A DNA stretch of 6,639 nt from Carnobacterium sp. UBA5792 (GCA_002418295.1 DIDU01000177.1:1037-7675), one strand, 5' to 3'. Shown: positions 1 through 5,367, numbered from the stretch's first letter. Numbers and translations are program-made. The notes: a model not told the origin generated them from the letters alone.

Positions 1-773
1 GATTGGAACTCGGTAAAAATCCTAAAGGGCAAATTAAAATTACGGCTTACCAAGAAGGAAATCGAGTTGTTTTAACCGTTTCGGATGATGGAAAAGGCTT
101 AGATCCAGCAGCAATAAAAGCAAGTGCAACCAGAAAAGGAATCGCAACAGAGGGATTGAATGACAAAGAACTACAACACTTAATTTTTCATCCAGGGTTT
201 TCGACGGCAAGTGAAGTAACCAGCATTTCGGGCAGAGGAGTAGGAATGGATGTCGTTAAGCAAAAAATCAATACACTCGGCGGAACAATTGATATCGTTA
301 GTGAAATCAATAAAGGAACAACTTTCAAAGTCAATCTGCCATTGACTTTATCCATCATTCAAGCGTTATTAGTAAAAGTCGGAAGTGAAACATTTGCTAT
401 GCCGTTGGGAGTCGTCCAAAAAATCATTAAACCAGAAGCAGCAGAGATTATTGAAGTCCATGATCGCGAAGTTTATCTGTTCGAAGAAGCTGCAGTTCCC
501 GTTATTCATTTAAACGAAGTATTTGGTATTGCGCCGACAAGCAACAACAACAATCTTCACCTAGTGCTTGTTAAACAAGGCGAAAATCATTATGCGTTAG
601 CGGTAGATGATATTATCAGACAACAAGAAATTGCTATTAAAAAGCTAGGAAAAGAATTAAGCATGTTGAAAAAATATCTTGGCGCTACGATTATGGGAAA
701 TGGTGGAATTATCATGATTCTTGATATTGCACATATTTGCCGTAACAGTCAGGAGGAAGAAAGTGAATACTAA
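1..773 (+). CDS. cheA: Chemotaxis histidine kinase CheA, C-terminal part (5' end outside window)
   Basis: CheA is the cytoplasmic kinase that, coupled to receptors through CheW, autophosphorylates and passes phosphate to CheY. Only the last 256 or so codons are present; codon phase starts at base 3 and the gene enters from the left. Numbering from base 3, the visible ATP-binding domain has the G1 box SDDGKG (27-32), the F-box region FHPGFSTA (62-69), the G2 box GRGVGMD (78-84) and KGTTF (104-108), followed by LPLTLSIIQALLV, the usual junction to the CheW-like regulatory P5 domain (about 115-250). The phosphorylated-histidine domain, dimerisation domain and N box must lie upstream. The tail NSQEEESEY is short and charged. 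The last 11 bases overlap cheC. Identity is very sure; the kinase looks intact in what is visible. Confidence 0.97.
   Translation, partial: LELGKNPKGQIKITAYQEGNRVVLTVSDDGKGLDPAAIKASATRKGIATEGLNDKELQHLIFHPGFSTASEVTSISGRGVGMDVVKQKINTLGGTIDIVSEINKGTTFKVNLPLTLSIIQALLVKVGSETFAMPLGVVQKIIKPEAAEIIEVHDREVYLFEEAAVPVIHLNEVFGIAPTSNNNNLHLVLVKQGENHYALAVDDIIRQQEIAIKKLGKELSMLKKYLGATIMGNGGIIMILDIAHICRNSQEEESEY
751..757 (+). promoter_or_regulatory. Ribosome binding site setting the GTG start of cheC
   Basis: AGGAGGA inside the last codons of cheA lies six bases (from the end of AGGAGG) before GTG at 763. This makes GTG 763 the likely start rather than the in-frame ATG at 781, which has no comparable site at the right distance. 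The arrangement suggests translational coupling between cheA and cheC. Confidence 0.8.
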
Positions 774-1368
774 TTACTCTATGTTGGAATTAGATGCCCT
801 AAAAGAGATTATCAATATCGGTGGCGGAAATGCTGCAACCAGTTTATCGCAATTGATTGAAAAACCGGTCAATATGACGGTTCCAGTGATTGAAATGCTG
901 GATTACGCAGATGTTTATGAACACATCATGCCAGAGGAAACAGTTGTTAAAGCTGTAGTTACTAAAATGCTGGGAGATGCAGAAGGGATTTTCTTGTTTA
1001 CTGTAGACCAAGAAGCCTCGGAAAATATCGTCACAATGATGATGCCAGAAGGAGTCGCTTACTCAGAACAACTGGCAGACTCTGCTTTGCAAGAGTTGGT
1101 CAATATTTTAGTGAACTCTTTTTTGAATGCTGTTATTAAATTATTGGATATTCACCTTGTAACCTCTGTTCCGCTATTGACAAAAGATATGTTTGGCGCG
1201 ATTATGAGTAGTGTCTACTTAGAACAAGGGCAATATGAAGAACATGTAATGATCATCAAAAATGAGTTTTACTATGCAGGAGACCGGTTAGAGTCCTCTT
1301 TGTATTTTGTCCCTAAACCAGGAATATTAGAAGAACTGTTTAAATTAATAGGAGTCGGAGGAGAATAA
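763..1368 (+). CDS. cheC: CheY-P phosphatase CheC
   Basis: CheC removes phosphate from CheY-P and, in Bacillus-type chemotaxis, works with the receptor deamidase CheD in adaptation. From the GTG start the protein is 201 aa, close to the usual CheC length. Both family active-site motifs, (D/S)xxxExxN, are intact: D11...E15..N18 in LDALKEIINIGGGNAATSLS, and S107...E111..N114 in SALQELVNILVNSFLNAV. It is therefore the two-site CheC type rather than CheX. Start choice follows the AGGAGG at 751, giving an 11-base overlap with cheA. cheY follows after three bases, so the phosphatase and its substrate are co-translated. No cheD is adjacent, although CheC and CheD often sit together; cheD may be elsewhere in the cluster. 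The CheC identification is firm, the exact start slightly less so. Confidence 0.94.
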   Translation: MNTNYSMLELDALKEIINIGGGNAATSLSQLIEKPVNMTVPVIEMLDYADVYEHIMPEETVVKAVVTKMLGDAEGIFLFTVDQEASENIVTMMMPEGVAYSEQLADSALQELVNILVNSFLNAVIKLLDIHLVTSVPLLTKDMFGAIMSSVYLEQGQYEEHVMIIKNEFYYAGDRLESSLYFVPKPGILEELFKLIGVGGE

Positions 1369-1371
1369 AAA

Positions 1372-1734
1372 ATGACAAAAAAAGTAATGATCGTAGATGA
1401 TGCAGCTTTCATGAGAATGAAATTGAAAGATATTTTAGGGAAAAACGGGTATGAAGTAGTAGCAGAAGCACAAAATGGCTTAGAAGCTGTTGAAAAGTAT
1501 AAAGCAGAAAAACCTGATTTAGTTACGATGGATATCACCATGCCTGAAATGGACGGCGTTGAAGCATTAAAAGAAATTAAAGCTTTTGATTCGGCAGCTA
1601 GAGTAGTGATGTGCAGTGCTATGGGACAACAAGGAATGGTCATGGATGCTATTCGTTCAGGAGCAGTAGATTTTATTGTGAAGCCTTTCGATACCGATCG
1701 TGTAATCAAAGCTTTAGATAAAGCAGCACTGTAA
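1372..1734 (+). CDS. cheY: Chemotaxis response regulator CheY
   Basis: CheY is a single-domain receiver: CheA phosphorylates it and CheY-P binds the flagellar switch (FliM, FliY) to change motor rotation. The 120-aa product has all the receiver landmarks: acidic pair D9-D10 for Mg2+, phospho-acceptor D54 in LVTMDITMPEMDG, switch residue S82 in VVMCSAMGQQ, and K104 in IVKPF. No output domain follows, and the CSAMGQQxMVxDAIRSGAxDFIVKPF pattern matches Bacillus-type CheY rather than a general receiver. GGAGGAG at 1357-1363 gives a strong ribosome site eight bases from the ATG. It sits between cheC and cheW, unlike B. subtilis where cheY follows fliY. Confidence is very high. Confidence 0.97.
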   Translation: MTKKVMIVDDAAFMRMKLKDILGKNGYEVVAEAQNGLEAVEKYKAEKPDLVTMDITMPEMDGVEALKEIKAFDSAARVVMCSAMGQQGMVMDAIRSGAVDFIVKPFDTDRVIKALDKAAL

Positions 1735-1747
1735 TGGAGACACAAAC

Positions 1748-2161
1748 ATGCAGATAATTGTTTTTACTTTAAACAAGAAATACTACGCCTTTTCTTCTGA
1801 AAGTGTGGAAGAAATCACAAAAAAGATGCCTTGGACGCCCATTCCTCAATCCCCGGAATGGGTTCAAGGATTGATCAATTTAAGAGGGAATGTCATTACC
1901 CTGATAAATTTTTATAAACTACTTTCTCCAACTAGCGAATCTGAAGAATTATGTTACAATAACATTATCATTGTGAAAAAAGATGATGAAAAAATAGCAT
2001 TTATGGTAGATAATGTGGCTTGGGTTACTGAAATCGACCCGGCAGAAATTCAGCAACTTGACCATCAGGCTGAAGAGAAAGTTTCTGGCTTGATTCAAGT
2101 GAAAGATCAGATGGTGAACATTATCAATATGGAGGCACTATTTTATAAAAATGAGGGATAA
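1748..2161 (+). CDS. cheW: Chemotaxis coupling protein CheW
   Basis: CheW is the cytoplasmic adaptor linking chemoreceptor tips to the P5 domain of CheA. The 137-aa product is one CheW domain: an N-terminal beta strand segment (IIVFTLNKKYYAF), the conserved P33 followed by GLINLRGNVITLINF (41-55), then IIIVKKDDEKIAFMVDNVAWVTEI and the closing SGLIQVKDQMVNIINMEALF. Length is at the lower end for the family, with a very short C-terminal tail (YKNEG). No receiver domain is attached, so it is not CheV. GGAGA at 1736-1740 precedes the ATG by seven bases and starts two bases after the cheY stop. fliM begins two bases after its stop, so it is inside the same transcript. Confidence 0.95.
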   Translation: MQIIVFTLNKKYYAFSSESVEEITKKMPWTPIPQSPEWVQGLINLRGNVITLINFYKLLSPTSESEELCYNNIIIVKKDDEKIAFMVDNVAWVTEIDPAEIQQLDHQAEEKVSGLIQVKDQMVNIINMEALFYKNEG

Positions 2162-2163
2162 TA

Positions 2164-3159
2164 GTGAAACAAGTTTTATCGCAACAAGAAATTGACTCTT
2201 TACTGCAAGCCGTAGAAAGTGGAGAAATCGATGCAAAGGGTTTGGAAGAGCAAGAAAAAGAAAATAAAGTTAAAAGCTACGATTTTAAACGTCCTGCCCG
2301 CCTTTCTAAAGAGTATATCAGTACCTTAAATATGATATTTGAAGAGTTTGCTAAGATAATAGGCAATTTGTTGTCTACACAAGTTCGAACGAATGTTGAT
2401 TTGCAGTTGGCTTCTATTGAACAAGTCAGTTTTGATGAATTTGTTCATTCAGTTCCCCGGTTTACTTTAATGGGAATGTTCCATTCTGAACCTTTGGAAG
2501 GAACGCAGATAGTAGAATTAAGCCCTCAACTTTGTTTGCAACTGATTGATTTATTGTGCGGGAGTTCAGAAGTAGGTAACAGCACGGAAGAAGTTACAAA
2601 AGAAAGTTTTACGGACATTGAAATGGCTATTTTAGAGGATATCTTACTCGATTTCATCCGATCTTTCGAACTTGTCTGGCGTGAAATTGCTGAATTGAAA
2701 ACGTCTCTTGACACAACTGAAACCAATCCACAGTTGTTGCAAAATATGTCCCCGAATGAGCCGGTTGTCTTAATCACTTTTACGGTCGAGTTATTTGAAG
2801 TGCGAACGTTTGTTAATTTATGTGTGCCGTACATCTTTTTTGAAAGTATCTTAGACAAATTAAGTTTGCGCAACTGGTTTCATTCCGAAAAAGAAACAGA
2901 TCATTCCGATAGCGGAAAGATAGAAAAAAGTCTGAGTTTAGCCAAAGTAAATCTGGAAGTACTATTGGGAGAAGCTACCATGACGTTGGAAAATTTTCTA
3001 CAGCTGGAATTGGGAGATATCATTCCGCTTGATGGAAAAACTTCAGATCCACTGATTATGGCAGTGGAACAACGCCCGCATTATCTCGTGAAACCGGGGT
3101 TAAAAGGCAAAAACATGGCGGTTGAAGTATTACAGTATATTGGAGGAGAAACAGACTGA
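2164..3159 (+). CDS. fliM: Flagellar motor switch protein FliM
   Basis: FliM builds the C-ring of the motor, binds CheY-P at its N-terminus and contacts FliG through its middle domain. The 331-aa product shows the CheY-binding peptide VLSQQEIDSLLQA (4-16), a charged linker, the family block YDFKRPARLSKEYISTLNMIFEEFA split over residues 39-63, a CheC-like middle domain without phosphatase residues (about 40-240), and a C-terminal SpoA/FliN-like domain (about 258-328; EVLLGEATMTLENFLQLELGD). The start is GTG at 2164, placed six bases after GAGGG, with the LSQ peptide directly after it. The loop where FliM proteins usually carry GGxG (FliG contact) reads G133-S-S-E here. The stop overlaps the fliY start by one base (TGATG). 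Length and domains are normal; identity is very sure. Confidence 0.97.
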   Translation: MKQVLSQQEIDSLLQAVESGEIDAKGLEEQEKENKVKSYDFKRPARLSKEYISTLNMIFEEFAKIIGNLLSTQVRTNVDLQLASIEQVSFDEFVHSVPRFTLMGMFHSEPLEGTQIVELSPQLCLQLIDLLCGSSEVGNSTEEVTKESFTDIEMAILEDILLDFIRSFELVWREIAELKTSLDTTETNPQLLQNMSPNEPVVLITFTVELFEVRTFVNLCVPYIFFESILDKLSLRNWFHSEKETDHSDSGKIEKSLSLAKVNLEVLLGEATMTLENFLQLELGDIIPLDGKTSDPLIMAVEQRPHYLVKPGLKGKNMAVEVLQYIGGETD

Positions 3160-4202
3160 TGAGCAATGAAAAATTATCGCAAGAAGAAATCGATGCAATG
3201 TTAAATGCAAATACACCAACAGAAAATACGTCAGAAACCATTACTCAAGACCAAACAGATATCATAGGTGAAGTGGGCAACATCTCCATGTCGCAAGCTG
3301 CGACTACCCTTTCTTCTATTTTAAGTCATCGGGTGATGATTACAACACCGCGTGTTTCTTGTCTGAAGTTCCAACAGATCATTGATGAAAGTACCACTCC
3401 TAAAGTAGTGACTACGATCGAATTCAAAAAAGGTTTGTTGGGAAGTAACTTATTGATGATGGATGTTAATGATGCAATCATTATCGCTGATTTAATGATG
3501 GATGGCGATGGCGACGCAACTGGACGAGAATTTACAGATTTGGAATTAAGCGCGGTTGGAGAAGCGATGAATCAAATGATTGGATCCGCTTCGACAGCAA
3601 TGGCAACGATGCTGGAAAGAACGGTGGATATTCTCCCACCCGATGTGGAGGTCTGGCGAGACAACGATTCTGTCTCTTATGATAAGATCAGCGGAGATAC
3701 GACGGTTTGCAAAATTGCTTTTAAATTAACTGTTGACGATTTAATTGAAAGTGAAATTATGCAAATTTTCACACTAGAAACAGTTAGAGAAATTGCTAGT
3801 GCAATGTTAGCTGATAACGCTGGAGTGGTAGAAGACAGAACGGTTGAAGAAACTGCACTGCCGGCTTCAACAACAACAGAGAAAATAGGCGTTCAAAAAC
3901 CGGAATTTCAAGAATTAACCGATTCCGGTGTTCAGAATAATACCCGTAACCTTGATTTGATTATGGATGTTCCACTACAATTCAGCGTAGTTCTAGGGGA
4001 GAACAAAAAGACGATCAAAGACATATTGGCTCTAGGAACCGGATCGGTGGTCGAACTAGATAAAATGACCGATGAACCTTTACAAGTCTATGTCAATGGT
4101 AAACTAATTGCCGAAGGAGAAGTCGTTGTGATCAACGAAAGCTTCGGTATCCGGATCACCAACATTTTAAGCCAAGAACAACGAATCAAAAATCTAAGGT
4201 AA
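3159..4202 (+). CDS. fliY: Flagellar motor switch protein FliY (FliN-type with CheC-like phosphatase domain)
   Basis: FliY replaces the short FliN in many Gram-positive bacteria: a C-ring component that also dephosphorylates CheY-P at the motor. The 347-aa product has three parts. First is an N-terminal CheY-binding peptide, KLSQEEIDAMLNA (5-17), almost the same as that of FliM. Second is a CheC-like domain (about 32-220) with both phosphatase motifs, D34...E38..N41 (DIIGEVGNISMSQAATTLS) and S131...E135..N138 (SAVGEAMNQMIGSAS). Third, after a polar linker (about 221-265), is a FliN/SpoA domain (266-347; LDLIMDVPLQFSVVLGENKKTI, then GSVVELDK, INESFGIRIT). GGAGGAG at 3142-3148 lies ten bases before the ATG, which overlaps the fliM stop by one base. 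It ends the che/switch operon; the non-coding array follows within a few bases. Some annotators would call it fliN. Confidence 0.95.
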   Translation: MSNEKLSQEEIDAMLNANTPTENTSETITQDQTDIIGEVGNISMSQAATTLSSILSHRVMITTPRVSCLKFQQIIDESTTPKVVTTIEFKKGLLGSNLLMMDVNDAIIIADLMMDGDGDATGREFTDLELSAVGEAMNQMIGSASTAMATMLERTVDILPPDVEVWRDNDSVSYDKISGDTTVCKIAFKLTVDDLIESEIMQIFTLETVREIASAMLADNAGVVEDRTVEETALPASTTTEKIGVQKPEFQELTDSGVQNNTRNLDLIMDVPLQFSVVLGENKKTIKDILALGTGSVVELDKMTDEPLQVYVNGKLIAEGEVVVINESFGIRITNILSQEQRIKNLR

Positions 4203-4205
4203 AAC

Positions 4206-4216
4206 ATAAGGATGTG
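4206..4216 (+). repeat. Array linker copy 1 (partial)
   Basis: ATAAGGATGTG, four bases after the fliY stop. It shares the AAGGATG core and following TG(A/G)AGTG with linker 2 but lacks the GCAACTCAACTA half, as expected if that half belongs to the 3' side of a preceding hairpin that does not exist here. Confidence 0.65.
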
Positions 4217-4218
4217 AA

Positions 4219-4312
4219 GTGCCGCATGGGAGTTTCGATTCAAAATTAGGAATCTTGACGGAAATGTTTCATTTCCAGAAAGATTGTCTATTTTGAATCG
4301 AAACTGCGGCAC
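4219..4312 (+). other. Array hairpin 1, very long stem
   Basis: GTGCCGCA (4219-4226) pairs with TGCGGCAC (4305-4312). A 5-nt bulge, TGGGA (4227-4231), sits only on the 5' side. GTTTCGATTCAAAAT (4232-4246) then pairs perfectly with ATTTTGAATCGAAAC (4290-4304). The tip continues with AATCTT/AAGATT (4251-4256 with 4280-4285) and GGAAATG/CATTTCC (4260-4266 with 4270-4276) around a TTT loop. About 36 base pairs in total make it a plausible RNase III substrate. Confidence 0.8.
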
Positions 4313-4332
4313 GCAACTCAACTATAAGGATG
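4313..4332 (+). repeat. Array linker copy 2
   Basis: GCAACTCAACTATAAGGATG. It matches linker 3 at 19 of 20 positions. CTC (4317-4319) could also pair with GAG (4335-4337) to show AAGGATG in a loop, but the last base of that GAG also starts the hairpin 2 stem, so the two pairings compete slightly. Confidence 0.8.
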
Positions 4333-4336
4333 TGGA

Positions 4337-4434
4337 GTGACTCTGATAGGCACCCCAGCAATTTTAGGGATTTGAAAGCAAGAGCATCCCGCGCATTGCT
4401 GAAAATCATCTAAATTGCTAAGTGCCTGAGTCAC
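4337..4434 (+). other. Array hairpin 2
   Basis: GTGACTC (4337-4343) pairs with GAGTCAC (4428-4434). A 4-nt bulge, TGAT (4344-4347), is present only on the 5' side. AGGCAC (4348-4353) pairs with GTGCCT (4422-4427). A small internal loop (CCC against AA) follows, and then AGCAATTT (4357-4364) pairs with AAATTGCT (4412-4419). The apical part has several weaker options, such as GGGAT (4367-4371) with ATCCC (4386-4390). Confidence 0.8.
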
Positions 4435-4454
4435 GCAACTCAACTATCAGGATG
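4435..4454 (+). repeat. Array linker copy 3
   Basis: GCAACTCAACTATCAGGATG, directly after the hairpin 2 stem. It differs from linker 2 only at the first base of the AAGGATG segment (C for A). Confidence 0.8.
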
Positions 4455-4458
4455 CAGA

Positions 4459-4555
4459 GAACGCTGACCAGGCATGACAGAAAAATAGGGAAATAACCGC
4501 AAAAGGCTGAAAGCCTTGAGGATAACTTCATCTTTTTTCCGAATGCCTAGCGTTC
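4459..4555 (+). other. Array hairpin 3
   Basis: GAACGCT (4459-4465) pairs with AGCGTTC (4549-4555). A 4-nt bulge, GACC (4466-4469), is present only on the 5' side. AGGCAT (4470-4475) pairs with ATGCCT (4543-4548). After an internal loop, GAAAAA (4480-4485) pairs with TTTTTC (4534-4539), and inside is a small hairpin, AAGGCT/AGCCTT (4503-4508 with 4512-4517, loop GAA). The design matches hairpins 1 and 2 despite different sequence. Confidence 0.8.
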
Positions 4556-4575
4556 GCAGCTCAACTACTAGGATA
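4556..4575 (+). repeat. Array linker copy 4 (terminal)
   Basis: GCAGCTCAACTACTAGGATA, matching linker 3 at 16 of 20 positions. It closes the array: no fourth large hairpin follows, only a short AT-rich stem. AACTA (4563-4567) may pair with TAGTT (4587-4591). Confidence 0.75.
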
Positions 4576-4618
4576 CAAAGTCTTTTTAGTTTAAATTAGA
4601 AAAAGCATATGAATATAT

Positions 4619-4653
4619 AAGAGCCCAAACAAACCATTGTTTTGGCTCTTTTT
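4619..4653 (+). terminator. Rho-independent terminator of the che-fliM-fliY operon
   Basis: AAGAGCC (4619-4625) pairs with GGCTCTT (4644-4650), extended after one C/T mismatch by AAACA (4627-4631) with TGTTT (4638-4642), around the loop AACCAT. The stem runs into a T tract (TTTTT at 4649-4653). The opposite strand lacks a clean T tract after the stem, so the terminator serves + strand transcription and follows the hairpin array. Confidence 0.85.
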
Positions 4654-4961
4654 GGTTCCACATCTTCTAGTGGTGGTAATGAAATGTGTTTCTAAATAGT
4701 TTTGAAATCGTATGCTTTTCCTTAATACATACCATACATGCGGTAAGTATCCTATTATATATACAACATGCTGTCGTTTACTCTTCATTAGACATTCAAC
4801 TGCTTTATCTAAAGCAACTTAATCTATTTGTTTTTTTCAACTGCTTAAAAGCACAAATTACAAAAATCCAAAAAAACTCATTTAAAGACCATAAAGCTAA
4901 AGACAATTTATTGTTATGGTTCTTAAAAGGAGTTTATGGACTATAAGAGTCAGTTTTAGGC

Positions 4962-5004
4962 AAGGATACGGTCCGCATTCTGTTTTTATGGACCGTATCT
5001 TTGT
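4962..5004 (+). terminator. Terminator-like inverted repeat, owner unknown
   Basis: GATACGGTCC (4965-4974) pairs perfectly with GGACCGTATC (4990-4999), with a G-T and two A-T pairs extending it to 13 bp, and a 15-nt loop. TTTGTTATT follows, a moderate T tract. No credible gene lies just upstream, so it could end a small RNA starting somewhere in 4654-4950, or be a relic. The stem is clear; its role as a terminator is uncertain. Confidence 0.5.
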
Positions 5005-5161
5005 TATTCTGCTCATCCACAAGGTAATCAACAGTTTTGCTTTAAGCATTTCAATGTATCGTAGCTTTTTGGACGCCAAAATAGTCATTAACAAGAATAC
5101 AAAAAAATACTTTATGATGTCACATTTGTGTGCTTCTATATGGGAAAATAGAAAAATAGTA

Positions 5162-5190
5162 TTGTTTCAACTTGTTATTTTATGTAGAAT
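5162..5190 (+). promoter_or_regulatory. Weak sigma-A-like promoter
   Basis: TTGTTT, 17 bases, TAGAAT. The -10 matches TATAAT at five of six, the -35 only at TTG. It could give housekeeping-level transcription into flgM, but such matches arise often by chance in AT-rich DNA. Confidence 0.25.
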
Positions 5191-5246
5191 GAAAGCTGTT
5201 TAGAGAAGACAAAGGAATGGCAGGATAGTTTTTTAATAAAGAGGGT

Positions 5247-5272
5247 TAAATTTCATAAAAAGCTGCCGATAT
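5247..5272 (+). promoter_or_regulatory. Sigma-28 (SigD/FliA) promoter for flgM-flgN-flgK
   Basis: TAAA (5247-5250), 14 bases, GCCGATAT (5265-5272). This is an essentially consensus match to the flagellar sigma factor promoter (TAAA-N14 to N16-GCCGATAT). It faces flgM, with transcription expected to begin near 5279 and a leader of about 90 bases. Since FlgM is the antagonist of this sigma factor, the operon would be under feedback control. Confidence 0.87.
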
Positions 5273-5352
5273 AACCTGAGAAGAGAACAGTTTTGTAATA
5301 TAAACCAATTAATCTAATGACAATAACAATAAAAACCGAGAATGCCTATCTG

Positions 5353-5359
5353 AAAGGAG
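5353..5359 (+). promoter_or_regulatory. Ribosome binding site deciding the flgM start
   Basis: AAAGGAG eight bases before ATG 5368. An in-frame ATG at 5317 would add 17 residues but has no ribosome site, and the family N-terminus (MKI) begins at 5368. Confidence 0.85.
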
Positions 5360-5367
5360 CGCTTATT

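Larger units (their letters stand above)
4206..4605 (+). ncRNA. Candidate structured RNA: three large hairpins alternating with four AGGAT linkers
   Basis: This is a non-coding stretch between the fliY stop and the operon terminator, so it is probably the 3' UTR of the che/switch mRNA, or an sRNA cut from it. Its plan is AGGATG, hairpin 1, GCAACTCAACTA-nn-AGGATG, hairpin 2, the same linker, hairpin 3, a fourth linker, then a short AT stem (CTTTTT 4582-4587 with AAAAAG 4600-4605). The GGA cores begin at 4210, 4328, 4450 and 4571, a period of 118, 122 and 121 bases. Hairpin sequences are unrelated to each other, yet each pairs well, so pairing rather than sequence is kept; linkers are kept as sequence. 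Ten GGA triplets occur in the array. I do not recognise it as any known RNA family. Function is unknown; a CsrA-binding role is inferred from the linker motif only. The strand is inferred from the flanking operon and terminator. Confidence 0.6.
4654..5246. other. Intergenic stretch without a convincing gene
   Basis: About 590 bases between the terminator and the flgM promoter. Open frames here are short, start without good ribosome sites and translate to low-complexity sequence. Visible structure: TGCTT/AAGCA-type palindromes at 4801-4816, 4842-4853 and 5038-5048; an ACCATAA/TTATGGT stem (4888-4894 with 4914-4920); the strong inverted repeat at 4962-5002; and a weak sigma-A-like promoter at 5162-5190. 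It may hold a small RNA or the remains of a lost gene. Confidence 0.5.

Noticed and set aside
1272..1745. Minus-strand open frame of 157 codons opposite cheY.
   Set aside because: Fully antisense to cheY, with serine- and isoleucine-rich sequence typical of a shadow frame, no family resemblance, and a much stronger gene on the other strand.
4206..4605. Array considered as CRISPR, integron attC sites, or a known riboswitch.
   Set aside because: The spacing units are themselves long hairpins and not spacers; attC core sites are not seen; it lies after a stop codon and before a terminator with no gene to control downstream; and no riboswitch consensus I know fits.
4644..4680. GGCTCTTTTTGG followed by a CCAC/GTGG stem looked a little like the end of an ISL3-family insertion sequence.
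   Set aside because: No matching opposite end, no target duplication and no recognisable transposase remnant; the sequence is fully explained as a terminator. An ISfinder search could settle it.
4686..4946. Plus-strand open frame of 86 codons.
   Set aside because: TTG start, no ribosome site, low-complexity translation, and it crosses several palindromes.
4927..4959. Tiny frame MDYKSQF behind AAGGAG, just before the hairpin at 4962, resembling a leader peptide.
   Set aside because: The ribosome site is only three bases from the ATG, the peptide carries no run of a regulatory amino acid, and no gene starts soon after the hairpin.
4916..5203. Plus-strand open frame of 95 codons in the intergenic stretch.
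   Set aside because: It runs through the strong inverted repeat at 4962-5002, has no well placed ribosome site, and its translation looks like random AT-rich sequence.
5317..5367. Upstream ATG extending flgM by 17 residues.
   Set aside because: No ribosome site before 5317, while AAAGGAG precedes ATG 5368 at ideal spacing and the FlgM family begins with MKI there.
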